Below are positions 35,696 to 44,449 of a DNA stretch of 64,000 nt, one piece after another (within the stretch, counting starts at the first letter, position 1; each line of letters opens with the position of its first letter). The position numbers and the translations under genes are program-made. The notes below the pieces were generated by a model. The model was not told where the DNA came from. It worked only from the letters and a program-made list of their open reading frames with translations, and did no database searches. The stretch is from Actinomycetota bacterium (GTDB lineage: Bacteria; Actinomycetota; Actinomycetes; Nanopelagicales; Nanopelagicaceae). The stretch spans positions 131,707-195,706 of the forward strand of contig WLPT01000001.1 in assembly GCA_009698675.1 (NCBI GenBank). The letters are read 5' to 3'.

Positions 35696-36732
35696 TGGCG
35701 CCACCAAGAGTTCAGTGGCGCGCCAATGGCAGTGAACCTATCCGAATGCGGAAGTGTTCCAACGCCGCGGTCATAGTCACTACCATTCCAAAGCCATAGA
35801 GTTTCAATTTCCGCACGATCATTTTCATATCGGCCTGTAAGTGCAGAGATCTCTTTTATGCGACGCATTCCATTATGATCTAATTGAACGTGCACAATTA
35901 GGTCAAATGCTGAAGCAACGGTTGGTGCAATAAACTTATGAGAGATATTCTCACCTGCCAATAAAGGCAGAGTTTGGAGCTTAATAATTGCATCGCGAGG
36001 TGAATTAGCATGCAGCGTTCCCATCCCAGGTAGACCTGAGTTCAATGCGATGAGTAGGTCTAAGGCCTCAGCCTCACGAACTTCACCAACTATTATGCGA
36101 GAGGGGCGCATTCGCAATGACTCTTTTATCAACCTACGAAGCGGAATGGCACCTTCACCTTGTAGATTCGCACTTCGAGTTTGGAGTGCTACGACATCTG
36201 GAAGCTGTGGTGTTAATTCAAATACCTCTTCAATTGTTACCACTCGTTCCGTTCGTGGGATGGCCCCAGCCAAAGCGTTTAGCATTGTTGTTTTCCCAGC
36301 TTGCGTGCCCCCACTGACCAATATATTCAGCCCTGCTCGCACCGAGTGGGTTAATGCCGTTGCCATGAATGGCGTCAATACATTGCGATCCACTAAATCA
36401 TTGAGAGCTAAGTTGTTCATTAGGTGCTTTCGAATATTTACAGCCCAGTGTTGGGCAGTTATCTCCGGAATTGCAACGTGCAGACGGCTGCCATCGGGCA
36501 GACGTGCATCTACAAATGGATGAGACAAATCAAGGCGACGGCCGCTCCACATGAGCGCTCTTTCAACGATATTTCGAACATCCTCCGAGCTCAGGAGCAG
36601 GTTAGTTAACTCACTTTTGCCCGAACGCGCGATAAAAATACGTTCGGGAGAGTTAATCCATATCTCTTCAATAGTTGGGTCGCTCATAAATGGTGCAATG
36701 GCACCAAAAGTAATATCGATATCTAGATCCAT
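35692..36732 (-). CDS. tadA: TadA/CpaF-type pilus assembly ATPase
   Basis: A 346-residue secretion ATPase with Walker A SGGTQAGKTTML near residue 141, Asp-box IEEVFEL, Walker B RIIVGEVREAEALDLL and His-box GTLHANSP. It powers Flp pilus assembly. It is first of the tadABC operon. No TadZ, secretin or prepilin peptidase gene is next to it. The pilin-type genes are at 58203-59931. Confidence 0.9.
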   Translation of the reverse strand: MDLDIDITFGAIAPFMSDPTIEEIWINSPERIFIARSGKSELTNLLLSSEDVRNIVERALMWSGRRLDLSHPFVDARLPDGSRLHVAIPEITAQHWAVNIRKHLMNNLALNDLVDRNVLTPFMATALTHSVRAGLNILVSGGTQAGKTTMLNALAGAIPRTERVVTIEEVFELTPQLPDVVALQTRSANLQGEGAIPLRRLIKESLRMRPSRIIVGEVREAEALDLLIALNSGLPGMGTLHANSPRDAIIKLQTLPLLAGENISHKFIAPTVASAFDLIVHVQLDHNGMRRIKEISALTGRYENDRAEIETLWLWNGSDYDRGVGTLPHSDRFTAIGAPLNSWWRQ

Positions 36733-36778
36733 AAGGGGGAATGTAGGTTGGTTAGCGACTACTACGGAGCTCTTATGC

Positions 36779-37240
36779 CTAATGCGTGGATAAAGCCGCC
36801 TTGTCTAAGCGATTCAAAAGCTCCAGCCCACTTTCTCCCAACCGTGAACTCACTAAAGCCATGGATAGGTGGAGCGCATTATTGATAGATAGCGATGGCG
36901 AAGCAAGGAGTCGAGCGAAAAGTTGGAGCGCAGCCTCTTGGTTATCGCTGATTAGAACTATGCACTCATGCACCCCCATACGAGCTATAAAATCCTGACT
37001 CCTAACCATTGATTTCAGTTCGAAGGCAAAATTAATGACCGCTTCATCAAAATTACCGTGATCCTCGGCTTCGGCGATATTGCCTGTGAAGAGAATTCTA
37101 ATTGCACTAAATCCTTGTTGACTTCGCTCGGAAATCGCGGTCTCACGCTTTAACTGCTCATAGAAAAATGATGGCGTTGCAAGATGAGTCTGAGCATCAT
37201 GAATTCCATCATGCGAAATAAGCGCATTTAATCTCGCCAT
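36779..37240 (-). CDS. Degenerate GGDEF-like domain protein
   Basis: A 153-residue protein. The start MARLNAL at 37240 is chosen because GGAGGAGAGG precedes it by nine bases. It has the GGDEF-domain order: HDAQTHLATPSFFYEQL (like DxLTxLxNRxxF), a central strand FSAIRILF, then RSQDFIARMGVHECIVLIS where RxGGDEF would be. The catalytic GGDEF residues are replaced by GVHEC, so diguanylate cyclase activity is not expected; a regulatory or binding role is possible. It lies upstream of tadA on the same strand. Confidence 0.6.
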   Translation of the reverse strand: MARLNALISHDGIHDAQTHLATPSFFYEQLKRETAISERSQQGFSAIRILFTGNIAEAEDHGNFDEAVINFAFELKSMVRSQDFIARMGVHECIVLISDNQEAALQLFARLLASPSLSINNALHLSMALVSSRLGESGLELLNRLDKAALSTH

Positions 37241-37259
37241 ATGAGTTAACCTCTCCTCC

Positions 37260-37631
37260 ATGGGGCAAGATCCTTTCAGGGCAGCCAAGGCACGAGCCGT
37301 AGTGGCATCCCTACTATTAATTGAGTCAGTTGTTATCGCCGCTCTTGGCATATGGCTAATTGTTCTGACTTTCAAAGCTGAGAGTTTCGAACTTCAACCA
37401 TTGGTGGGAGTTTTACTCTTTGCTCTCCTTGGTAGTGGAGGACTTGCAGCTTCGGCTATTGGATATCGCCGTGGAAAATACTTTGGTCGCTCACCTGCCG
37501 TCCTTGCGAATTTAATTGCACTCGGAGTCGTCTCCTATCAAATCCAAGCCGGCCTGTGGCTTGTTGCAATTCCGCTTACAGCCCTCTCCGCCTCTACTTT
37601 GGTTGCCGCACTTCGAGCTATTCCTGAGTAA
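37260..37631 (+). CDS. Small four-helix membrane protein
   Basis: A 123-residue hydrophobic protein with four predicted helices (residues about 12-35, 44-66, 77-95, 98-116) and a basic GYRRGKYFGR loop. It has no recognised domain beyond a generic small actinobacterial membrane protein. It has no clear ribosome site, so it may be leaderless. It diverges from the GGDEF-like gene by 19 bases. Confidence 0.65.
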   Translation: MGQDPFRAAKARAVVASLLLIESVVIAALGIWLIVLTFKAESFELQPLVGVLLFALLGSGGLAASAIGYRRGKYFGRSPAVLANLIALGVVSYQIQAGLWLVAIPLTALSASTLVAALRAIPE

Positions 37632-37761
37632 ATAGAATTACTGTGAGCCCACCTAGCTCCAATGTGGGCTATCTCGCGTCAGATGGCCCATTTTCGAGTT
37701 CAGGGGAGTTAGATACTGCCGATAGGCTTAGCCTAAATACACGCCAAGAAGGAGTTCGCCA

Positions 37762-40700
37762 GTGTCGGCACAGGATTTTGGTGCAAATGATTGGCTCGTC
37801 GATGAGATGTACGAGCATTATTTAGCAGACCCTTCTTCGGTTGACCCAGCATGGATTGAGTATTTCGCAGCAAATAAACCTGGAACTCCACATACTGCGC
37901 CTGCACCTTTGGCGCACAATGGTTCGAGCACTGTTTCTAAAGGTGTCCCTCCTGTTCCAAAGGCGCAACAACATCAAACAGCATCACCGGTGCAAGAGAT
38001 TGCAAGCGTTGTACCTCCCGCGCCAACTCAGTCAAGTGCACCTGTTCAACAGCCAATTGTCAGAGAGATTGCAACGCCACAACCAACACCTGCAGATCCA
38101 ATTGTTAAGCCAGTTCCAGTTTTAATAACACCTAGTGCATCCTCACTTGAACCAATTCGCGGAGTATCTGCTCGCGTAGTTCAAAGCATGGAGGCCTCAC
38201 TTTCAGTTCCAACCGCCACCTCAGTGCGCGCAGTTGCAGCCAAATTAATGATTGATAATCGAATCGTAATTAACAACAACCTCAAGCGTGCCCGTGGTGG
38301 AAAAATATCTTTCACTCACATTATCGCCTACGCAATGATTAAAGCGGTTCGTGCGATGCCTGAGATGAACTCATTTTTTGGCGAATTAGATGGAAAGCCA
38401 GCTGTTGGGCACCCAGAACACATCAACTTAGGAATTGCAATCGATTTGGCTAAGGCCGATGATTCACGTCAGCTGCTAGTGCCATCGGTGAAGGGCTGCG
38501 AGGCCATGGATTTTGCGCAGTTCTGGGGCGCCTATGAAGCCGTCATTAAGAAGGCGCGCACTGGAGGATTAACCGTCGAAGATTTTGCTGGAACAACAAT
38601 GTCGATTACTAATCCAGGCACAATTGGAACGGTTCACTCGGTACCTCGCTTAGTGCAGGGACAGGGTTTAATTCTTGGTGTTGGCGCCCTTGATTATCCA
38701 GCTGAATTCCATGGCACTAGCCAGGAAACCTTGTCACGCATGGCCATCAGTAAAGTCGTAACACTGACAAGTACATATGATCACCGCGTAATTCAAGGTG
38801 CTCAGTCTGGTGATTTCCTTCGCCGAATGAATGAATATTTATTAGGTGCTGAAGGTTTTTACGATGAGATCTTTGCCTCTTTAAGAATTCCATACGAGCC
38901 AATTCGATGGGTGAAAGATTTTGAATTCGGCAAAGATGAGCAGATAAATAAAACCGCACGCATTCAGCAGTTAATTCACGCTTATCGGACCTTTGGACAC
39001 TTAATGGCCGATGTTGATCCACTCGAATATAAGCAGCGATCACACCCAGATTTAGATGTAGTAACACATGGATTAACTTTGTGGGATCTCGATCGCGAAT
39101 TCGCAACAGGAGGATTCGGCGGAGAGGCATTTATGCCATTGCGTAAGATTCTTGGAATTTTGCGTGATTCTTACTGCCGTACTGTTGGTGTTGAATATAT
39201 GTATATCGAAAATCGGTTAGAGCGACAGTGGATACAGCAACATGTAGAAGTTGGTGCTCAAAAATTTGCTCCAGAAGAACATTTAAGGATTCTGCATAAA
39301 CTAAATAGTGCCGAAGCTTTTGAGAGCTTTTTACAGACAAAATTCGTTGGACAAAAGCGATTCTCACTTGAAGGCGGGGAGTCAGTTATCCCACTCCTTG
39401 ATGCTGTTTTATCAAGTGCTGCCGATCAAGGCTTAGATGAAGTGTGTATCGGAATGCCACACCGAGGTCGATTAAATGTATTGGCAAACATCGCCGGCAA
39501 ATCTCATGGTCAGATTTTCCAAGAGTTTCAGGGCCACTACGCGGAAAACCAAGTTCAAGGCTCTGGAGATGTTAAGTACCATTTGGGAACTGAAGGTGTA
39601 TTCACTTCACATGCCGGCGCAAATACCAAGATTTATTTAGCTGCCAATCCATCTCACCTTGAGGCTGTAAATCCAGTTTTAGAGGGAATTGTTAGGGCCA
39701 AACAGGACAAACTCAATATAAAAGCGGCATATTCAGTACTACCTGTCTTACTCCATGGCGATGCCTCATTTGCAGGGCAAGGTGTAAATGCCGAAGTTCT
39801 GCAGATGTCACAGTTACCTGGGTATCGCACCGGAGGAACAATTCATATTGTTGTCAATAATCAAGTTGGTTTTACAACATCACCGCAAGCCTCTAGAACT
39901 GCAACGTATTCGACGGATTTTGCAAAAATTATCCAGGCCCCTGTGTTCCATGTAAATGGTGATGACCCAGAAGCATGTGTTCGGATCGCTCGCTTAGCAT
40001 TTGAATACCGCCAAGAGTTTAATAAAGATGTAGTCATTGACATGGTCTGTTATCGCCGCCGCGGTCACAATGAAGGCGATGAACCGAGTTTTACTCAGCC
40101 ACTTATGTACAAAATGATTGATGCTAAGAGGTCGACGCGTACTTTGTATATTGAAGCACTCGTTGGTCGAGGTGATATATCCATAGAAGAGGCCGAGGAA
40201 GTTGCTCGTGATTATCAGACTCAGCTAGAGGCAGTCTATGCAGCCGTTAATAATTTGCACACTGAAAGTGATCCAAACTTTAAGGCACCAGTTGCACCAG
40301 AGGCCGACGAGATTGTTACTTCAATAAGCGAGAGCTTGGCGCATGAAATTGCAGCTACACAGTCAGCTATACCCGAAGGATTCAATGTCCATCCGAAGTT
40401 GCTACCTCAGTTAGCAAAGCGTGTTGAGTCACTTAATGACTCTTCAATTGATTGGTCTACTGGTGAGATGCTTGCATTTGGATCTTTACTTAAAGAGGAT
40501 CGCCCAATACGTCTTGCAGGGCAAGATGCCCGCCGTGGAACATTTAGTAATCGCCATGCAGTCATTATTGATCGCGAAAATGGTAATGAATGGACTCCAC
40601 TTCGTGCACTTAACAGCGATGAGAACCATTTCTTTGTGATCGATTCGCTGCTTAGTGAGTATGCGGCTATGGGCTTTGAGTACGGATATAGCGTTGAGCG

Positions 40701-41475
40701 TGAAGATGCATTAGTGCTGTGGGAGGGCCAATTTGGCGACTTCGCCAATGGTGCACAGACAATTATCGATGAATTCATCTCCTCAGCTCTTCAAAAATGG
40801 GGCGAGCGATCTTCTGTTGTCTTGCTTCTTCCACACGGCTATGAAGGACAAGGTCCAGACCACTCATCGGCACGTATCGAGCGCTACCTTCAATTATGTG
40901 CAGAGCAGAACATGACTGTGGCTCAACCTTCAACGCCCGCCTCATATTTTCACTTATTACGTTGGCATGCCAAGAACCCAGCACGCCGACCTTTGATTAT
41001 TTTCACGCCGAAATCAATGTTGCGACTTCGCGCTGCAGCCTCGGCACTTAGTGATTTCACTAGCGGACATTTCCGTCCAGTCATATCTGATGAGAGTGTT
41101 CAAAATGCTACACGTTTAATTTTCTGTTCAGGAAAGATTTATCATGATTTAGTTGCAGAGCGAGCTAAGGCGGGCGAAACTACTACAGCAATAGTCCGCC
41201 TTGAGCTCTTGTATCCGTTGCCAATTGATGAGATGGTCGCCGAAGCGAAAAAGCATCCACAGGCAAACTTACTGTGGGTTCAAGATGAACCTGCTAATCA
41301 AGGCCCATGGTCACATGTTGCACTGCGAACATCGGAACAACATGGTGGACGAGGATTTGGATCACGGATATTGCGTCGAGTATCACGACGAGCAACGGCA
41401 TCCCCAGCAACTGGAAATCATCACTTACATGAGGATGAACAGAAAGCTTTAATGCTCGAAGCTTTTACGCGCTAA
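37762..41475 (+). CDS. kgd: Multifunctional 2-oxoglutarate decarboxylase/dehydrogenase (Kgd, SucA-like)
   Basis: A 1237-residue actinobacterial E1o-E2 fusion. GTG start after AAGGAG. The N-terminal helix is GANDWLVDEMYEHYLADPSSVD. A Pro/Ala-rich linker (about 45-125) follows, then a succinyltransferase-like domain with TYDHRVIQGAQSGDFLRR near residue 340. From about residue 410 comes the ThDP-dependent dehydrogenase with AHGLTLWDLDR-type start, GMPHRGRLNVLAN, HGDASFAGQGV and RRRGHNEGDEP. It converts 2-oxoglutarate to succinyl products in the TCA cycle. Single gene; a lipoylated E2 partner is not in the window. Confidence 0.95.
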   Translation: MSAQDFGANDWLVDEMYEHYLADPSSVDPAWIEYFAANKPGTPHTAPAPLAHNGSSTVSKGVPPVPKAQQHQTASPVQEIASVVPPAPTQSSAPVQQPIVREIATPQPTPADPIVKPVPVLITPSASSLEPIRGVSARVVQSMEASLSVPTATSVRAVAAKLMIDNRIVINNNLKRARGGKISFTHIIAYAMIKAVRAMPEMNSFFGELDGKPAVGHPEHINLGIAIDLAKADDSRQLLVPSVKGCEAMDFAQFWGAYEAVIKKARTGGLTVEDFAGTTMSITNPGTIGTVHSVPRLVQGQGLILGVGALDYPAEFHGTSQETLSRMAISKVVTLTSTYDHRVIQGAQSGDFLRRMNEYLLGAEGFYDEIFASLRIPYEPIRWVKDFEFGKDEQINKTARIQQLIHAYRTFGHLMADVDPLEYKQRSHPDLDVVTHGLTLWDLDREFATGGFGGEAFMPLRKILGILRDSYCRTVGVEYMYIENRLERQWIQQHVEVGAQKFAPEEHLRILHKLNSAEAFESFLQTKFVGQKRFSLEGGESVIPLLDAVLSSAADQGLDEVCIGMPHRGRLNVLANIAGKSHGQIFQEFQGHYAENQVQGSGDVKYHLGTEGVFTSHAGANTKIYLAANPSHLEAVNPVLEGIVRAKQDKLNIKAAYSVLPVLLHGDASFAGQGVNAEVLQMSQLPGYRTGGTIHIVVNNQVGFTTSPQASRTATYSTDFAKIIQAPVFHVNGDDPEACVRIARLAFEYRQEFNKDVVIDMVCYRRRGHNEGDEPSFTQPLMYKMIDAKRSTRTLYIEALVGRGDISIEEAEEVARDYQTQLEAVYAAVNNLHTESDPNFKAPVAPEADEIVTSISESLAHEIAATQSAIPEGFNVHPKLLPQLAKRVESLNDSSIDWSTGEMLAFGSLLKEDRPIRLAGQDARRGTFSNRHAVIIDRENGNEWTPLRALNSDENHFFVIDSLLSEYAAMGFEYGYSVEREDALVLWEGQFGDFANGAQTIIDEFISSALQKWGERSSVVLLLPHGYEGQGPDHSSARIERYLQLCAEQNMTVAQPSTPASYFHLLRWHAKNPARRPLIIFTPKSMLRLRAAASALSDFTSGHFRPVISDESVQNATRLIFCSGKIYHDLVAERAKAGETTTAIVRLELLYPLPIDEMVAEAKKHPQANLLWVQDEPANQGPWSHVALRTSEQHGGRGFGSRILRRVSRRATASPATGNHHLHEDEQKALMLEAFTR

Positions 41476-41479
41476 ACCT

Positions 41480-41782
41480 TTAACCTTTTCGATAGCGGAA
41501 TAAAACTCTGCCAACGATTTCACTCGGTGCAATCCAACCCCAGGTACGTGAATCAGTGCTCTGGCTATTATCGCCCTCAACCCAGTAATTTCCGGAGTGC
41601 GCCTTTTGTATCCGCTTTATAAGAAATATTCCCGGACGTTCGTGACGCTCGATTACTGCAACACTTCCGAGGGGCACTCGATTAGGCGCCTCCTGCATCC
41701 AGAGCACTACCAGGCAATCTCCATCGTTATAAGTCGGCGTCATGGATGCGCCCTCAACCTTGACTGTGCCAAATTTGCTCAC
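41480..41782 (-). CDS. sodX: S26 signal-peptidase-like nickel SOD maturation protease
   Basis: A 100-residue soluble S26-family protease with the catalytic Ser in VEGASMTPTYNDGD near residue 13 and general-base Lys in IFLIKRIQ near residue 54, plus EGDNSQSTDSRTWGWI. It lacks a transmembrane anchor. It diverges from sodN by 59 bases, the classic sodN/sodX pairing, so its job is removing the SodN leader peptide. Confidence 0.88.
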   Translation of the reverse strand: MSKFGTVKVEGASMTPTYNDGDCLVVLWMQEAPNRVPLGSVAVIERHERPGIFLIKRIQKAHSGNYWVEGDNSQSTDSRTWGWIAPSEIVGRVLFRYRKG

Positions 41783-41798
41783 GAACGGTAGTCTGTCA

Positions 41799-41815
41799 CG
41801 TGTAGGTCTTACACG
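41799..41815. promoter_or_regulatory. Inverted repeat CGTGTA-N5-TACACG between sodX and sodN
   Basis: A perfect 6-bp dyad with a 5-base spacer lies in the 59-bp divergent promoter region. N5-spaced dyads are the format of nickel-responsive Nur boxes, though the half-site differs from the Streptomyces one I recall. It is a candidate operator for both genes. Confidence 0.45.
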
Positions 41816-41841
41816 CGATAATTTTTAAGGGAGAGAAAACC

Positions 41842-42231
41842 ATGTTTGCACCAAAGAGAACCGTATATGCACACTGCGACCTTCCATGCGGTGTTTATGA
41901 TCCAGCCCAAGCAAAGATCGAAGCACTTTCAGTAAAGGCCTGTATGGAAAAGTACGCAGCAAATACTGATGCTGATTTCCGTTCACGCTCAGTTGCAATT
42001 AAAGAAGAGCGCTCTCACCAAGTAAAAGAGCATCTCTGGGTGCTCTGGACCGATTACTTCAAGGCCCCACATTTTGAAGCCTATCCACAGCTGCACTCAC
42101 TTTTTAATGAGGCAACCAAACTTGCAGGTGCTGCCGGAACAAAAGGAACTCAAGATGTTGCAGTTGCAGATTCTCTGATTGCCAAGATCGATGAGATTGC
42201 AGAGATTTTCTGGGCCACTAAGAAGGCTTAA
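41842..42231 (+). CDS. sodN: Nickel superoxide dismutase precursor
   Basis: A 129-residue NiSOD. The precursor has a 10-residue leader (MFAPKRTVYA) followed by HCDLPCGVYDPAQA, the nickel hook whose N-terminal His, Cys2 and Cys6 bind Ni after cleavage. The helical body has MEKYA and the KEHLWVLWTDYFK segment. It dismutates superoxide in the cytoplasm. The gene follows AAGGGAGAG and overlaps the convergent thioesterase by 14 bases. Confidence 0.96.
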   Translation: MFAPKRTVYAHCDLPCGVYDPAQAKIEALSVKACMEKYAANTDADFRSRSVAIKEERSHQVKEHLWVLWTDYFKAPHFEAYPQLHSLFNEATKLAGAAGTKGTQDVAVADSLIAKIDEIAEIFWATKKA

Positions 42232-42631
42232 GCGTTAGTGATTGAGCGGCGGTACGTGCGAGGAAAGATACTCGCCCTACCGTCGCTCTTTTTATCATAG
42301 CTGCAGCTACTTGACGCTCTCCTTCATAGACTTCACATTCAAAAGTTAACTCTTTGCTTTCAACTTCAATGCAACGAGATGTGGCACGAAGTTCGGCGCC
42401 GATCTCTGCCGGACTCAAAGCGATTATTTCAACACTTATAGGAATAGTGGTCTCTCCAGGCTCGAGATATTCATCGAGGGAGATAACTACGGCATGCTCC
42501 ATGAGATTGAGAAGATGAGATTGGGCGACAATTGGTAAATCGCCACCACCTAAAGCAAGGCAGGTATCACCGGGTCGCACTGTCGTGACTGAAAAGCCAA
42601 CGGCACCAATGATTTCTTCAGCTGGCTTCAT
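42218..42631 (-). CDS. Hotdog-fold thioesterase-like protein
   Basis: A 137-residue protein with the fluoroacetyl-CoA-thioesterase-like pattern VAQSHLLNLMEHAVV (Glu/His near residue 45), EIGAELRATSRCIEVESKELTFECEVYEG and TVGRVSFLARTA. It probably hydrolyses an acyl-CoA. It is downstream of rsrA by three bases and so likely belongs to the SigR stress operon. Confidence 0.72.
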   Translation of the reverse strand: MKPAEEIIGAVGFSVTTVRPGDTCLALGGGDLPIVAQSHLLNLMEHAVVISLDEYLEPGETTIPISVEIIALSPAEIGAELRATSRCIEVESKELTFECEVYEGERQVAAAMIKRATVGRVSFLARTAAQSLTLKPS

Positions 42632-42634
42632 GGG

Positions 42635-43045
42635 CTAAATCTCGTTCTCTTGCGAACCATCATTTAGATATCGAATCTCTTCACTGTGTTCAATGGTGAT
42701 TTCACGGTGTTCCACATTACCAAACTCATCAATCTCAATTGAAATCTCGGTCATTGTGTACTCGGTCTTCACCTCGGTTGTAAAAGATCCCATAATCTGA
42801 GAGTGGATTTGCTGATAAATCGAATCATGGAGCTGTTCGGGTGCAACTTCACAGCATGTTCGACGTAACACATCTTGAAGTAAAGCATGCATCTTTCTTT
42901 CATGAGTTAACTCGGCAGCACAGTTTGGGCACTCTAGAAGATGGAGCTCAATCCTATGGACCATGGGTAGATCGGTATTTCCCTCAAGCAAAAGAACGAA
43001 GGAGTTAAGAATCTGATTACATGGAATTAGTTCGTTGTGACTCAT
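42635..43045 (-). CDS. rsrA: Redox-sensing anti-sigma factor RsrA-like, with C-terminal extension
   Basis: A 136-residue zinc-binding anti-sigma protein. The ZAS motif HLLECPNC (HxxxCxxC) near residue 33 and a leading Cys near residue 9 (IPCNQIL) are present. Extra Cys in RRTCCEV may join the redox switch. Oxidation of these thiols would release the ECF sigma factor. The C-terminal half after about residue 75 is acidic and not typical of RsrA, so the protein is longer than usual. The start overlaps the sigR stop by four bases. Confidence 0.85.
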   Translation of the reverse strand: MSHNELIPCNQILNSFVLLLEGNTDLPMVHRIELHLLECPNCAAELTHERKMHALLQDVLRRTCCEVAPEQLHDSIYQQIHSQIMGSFTTEVKTEYTMTEISIEIDEFGNVEHREITIEHSEEIRYLNDGSQENEI

Positions 43046-43677
43046 GGAGTTTCCCCCTTAGTCCCATTTGAAGGCTCGTTGACTTTACTTGTTGAGACTG
43101 AGTAACCGAGCTCCTTGGCATACTCAGTTAACCGTTCGCGGAGCTGTTTTCTTCCCCGGTGTAGCCGTGACATGACTGTACCTGCGGGAACTCCTACAAT
43201 TTCAGCGATCTCTTTATATGAAAACCCCTCAACATCGGCTAAATAGACAGCAATGCGAAACTCTTCAGGAATCTCGTTTAACGCCCGCTTGATATCGCTA
43301 TCGGGCAGATTTTCAAGAGCCTCTACCTCAGCTGACTTTCCAAGATTGCTTGAGTGAGATGCGGCATCTGCCAACTGCCAATCTTCAATTTCGCCACCCG
43401 ATATTTGCGGGCGACGCTGGTCTTTACGATAAGTATTAATAAATGTTGTAGTCAAAACGCGGTAGAGCCAAGCTTTTAAATTTGTTCCAGGTTCAAATTG
43501 GTGAAACGAAGCGAATGCCTTGAGATAAGTATCCTGTACAAGATCTTTTGCATCGTGTGGATTCTTTGTATATCGAAGAGCTGCTGCATACAACTGATTT
43601 GTAAAGACAAGGGCATCTCGCTCAAAGCGGATAGCACGATCCGCCGAGCTCTCTTTGACTAAATCAGTAGATGTCAT
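43042..43677 (-). CDS. sigR: ECF sigma factor SigR/SigH-like
   Basis: A 211-residue group IV sigma factor. Region 2 has [17 protein letters not shown] and [20 protein letters not shown]. Region 4 has [32 protein letters not shown]. Followed by an overlapping rsrA gene, it is the thiol-oxidative stress sigma factor of actinobacteria. It is 18 bases downstream of the SRAP gene, so co-transcription with it is likely. Confidence 0.93.
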   Translation of the reverse strand: MTSTDLVKESSADRAIRFERDALVFTNQLYAAALRYTKNPHDAKDLVQDTYLKAFASFHQFEPGTNLKAWLYRVLTTTFINTYRKDQRRPQISGGEIEDWQLADAASHSSNLGKSAEVEALENLPDSDIKRALNEIPEEFRIAVYLADVEGFSYKEIAEIVGVPAGTVMSRLHRGRKQLRERLTEYAKELGYSVSTSKVNEPSNGTKGETP

Positions 43678-43695
43678 CGCAGTGAAAGGCTATCG

Positions 43696-44427
43696 CTAAA
43701 AGAGGGTTTCTGGCTCTCCCAATTCAATTTCTACCGTCAGCTTTTGCGAGTTATTAGCAACTGAGTTAACGGCGCTAGAGACTGGTCGGGCTAGAACTAA
43801 GGAGGCAGGGGATTGAACCTGCATTAACGAAGTGAGATTTTTAATGTCAGTATTTCCAGGATCTAGCCAACTACGCCAACGTTCATGCGGCATGAAAACG
43901 GGCATACGGTTATGAATTTCGGCAAGTGCGCCCTGTGCCTCTTGGGTGATAATTGATGCGCTTTCAATTACTTCTCCACTAGGTGCACGCCAGCTGCTCC
44001 AAATCCCAGCTATCGGCAAAAGCTTTTCATTTCGCGCCGTGATATAAAAAGGCTGCTTAGGCGAGAATTTACCCAGGGCCGTTGCCCATTCGTAATACCC
44101 TTCGGCTGGAATTAAACATCGCGAGCTTTTGAATGCCGCCCGAAAAGTTGGCTTTTCGTGAATTGATTCGCTTCGGGCATTGATCGCCCGAGATTGCGAA
44201 GCCTTTGCCTCGTTTACATCACTGAGCCACGGCCCAATCAAGCCCCAGGAAACTGTGGCCAGTGCGTTCTGATCATGATTTAGGGAGTGCGCACGAACGA
44301 TATAGATGGGGTTGGTAGGTGCAATATTCCAATTCGCGGGCAGGGACTCTCTCGGAGAACTACCCGTAACCTCAAACTGCTCCATAAGTTCGCGCATATC
44401 GAGAGTTTGCGCATAACGGCCACACAT
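43696..44427 (-). CDS. SRAP-domain protein (HMCES/YedK family)
   Basis: A 243-residue SRAP protein with the catalytic Cys2 in MCGRYAQ, Glu in LIPAEGYYEW near residue 108 and His in EIHNRMPVFM. These proteins crosslink to abasic sites in single-stranded DNA to protect the genome. The chain is complete. It diverges from aroA by 22 bases and leads the sigR operon, which suggests that it is induced with oxidative stress genes (inference). Confidence 0.92.
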   Translation of the reverse strand: MCGRYAQTLDMRELMEQFEVTGSSPRESLPANWNIAPTNPIYIVRAHSLNHDQNALATVSWGLIGPWLSDVNEAKASQSRAINARSESIHEKPTFRAAFKSSRCLIPAEGYYEWATALGKFSPKQPFYITARNEKLLPIAGIWSSWRAPSGEVIESASIITQEAQGALAEIHNRMPVFMPHERWRSWLDPGNTDIKNLTSLMQVQSPASLVLARPVSSAVNSVANNSQKLTVEIELGEPETLF

Positions 44428-44449
44428 GTGGAAAGGATAGACTTAATTA

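Noticed and set aside
43799..43822. Stretch resembling a tRNA T-arm (GGGATTGAACCTGC) on the plus strand
   Set aside because: It lies within the SRAP coding sequence and no cloverleaf can be built around it.
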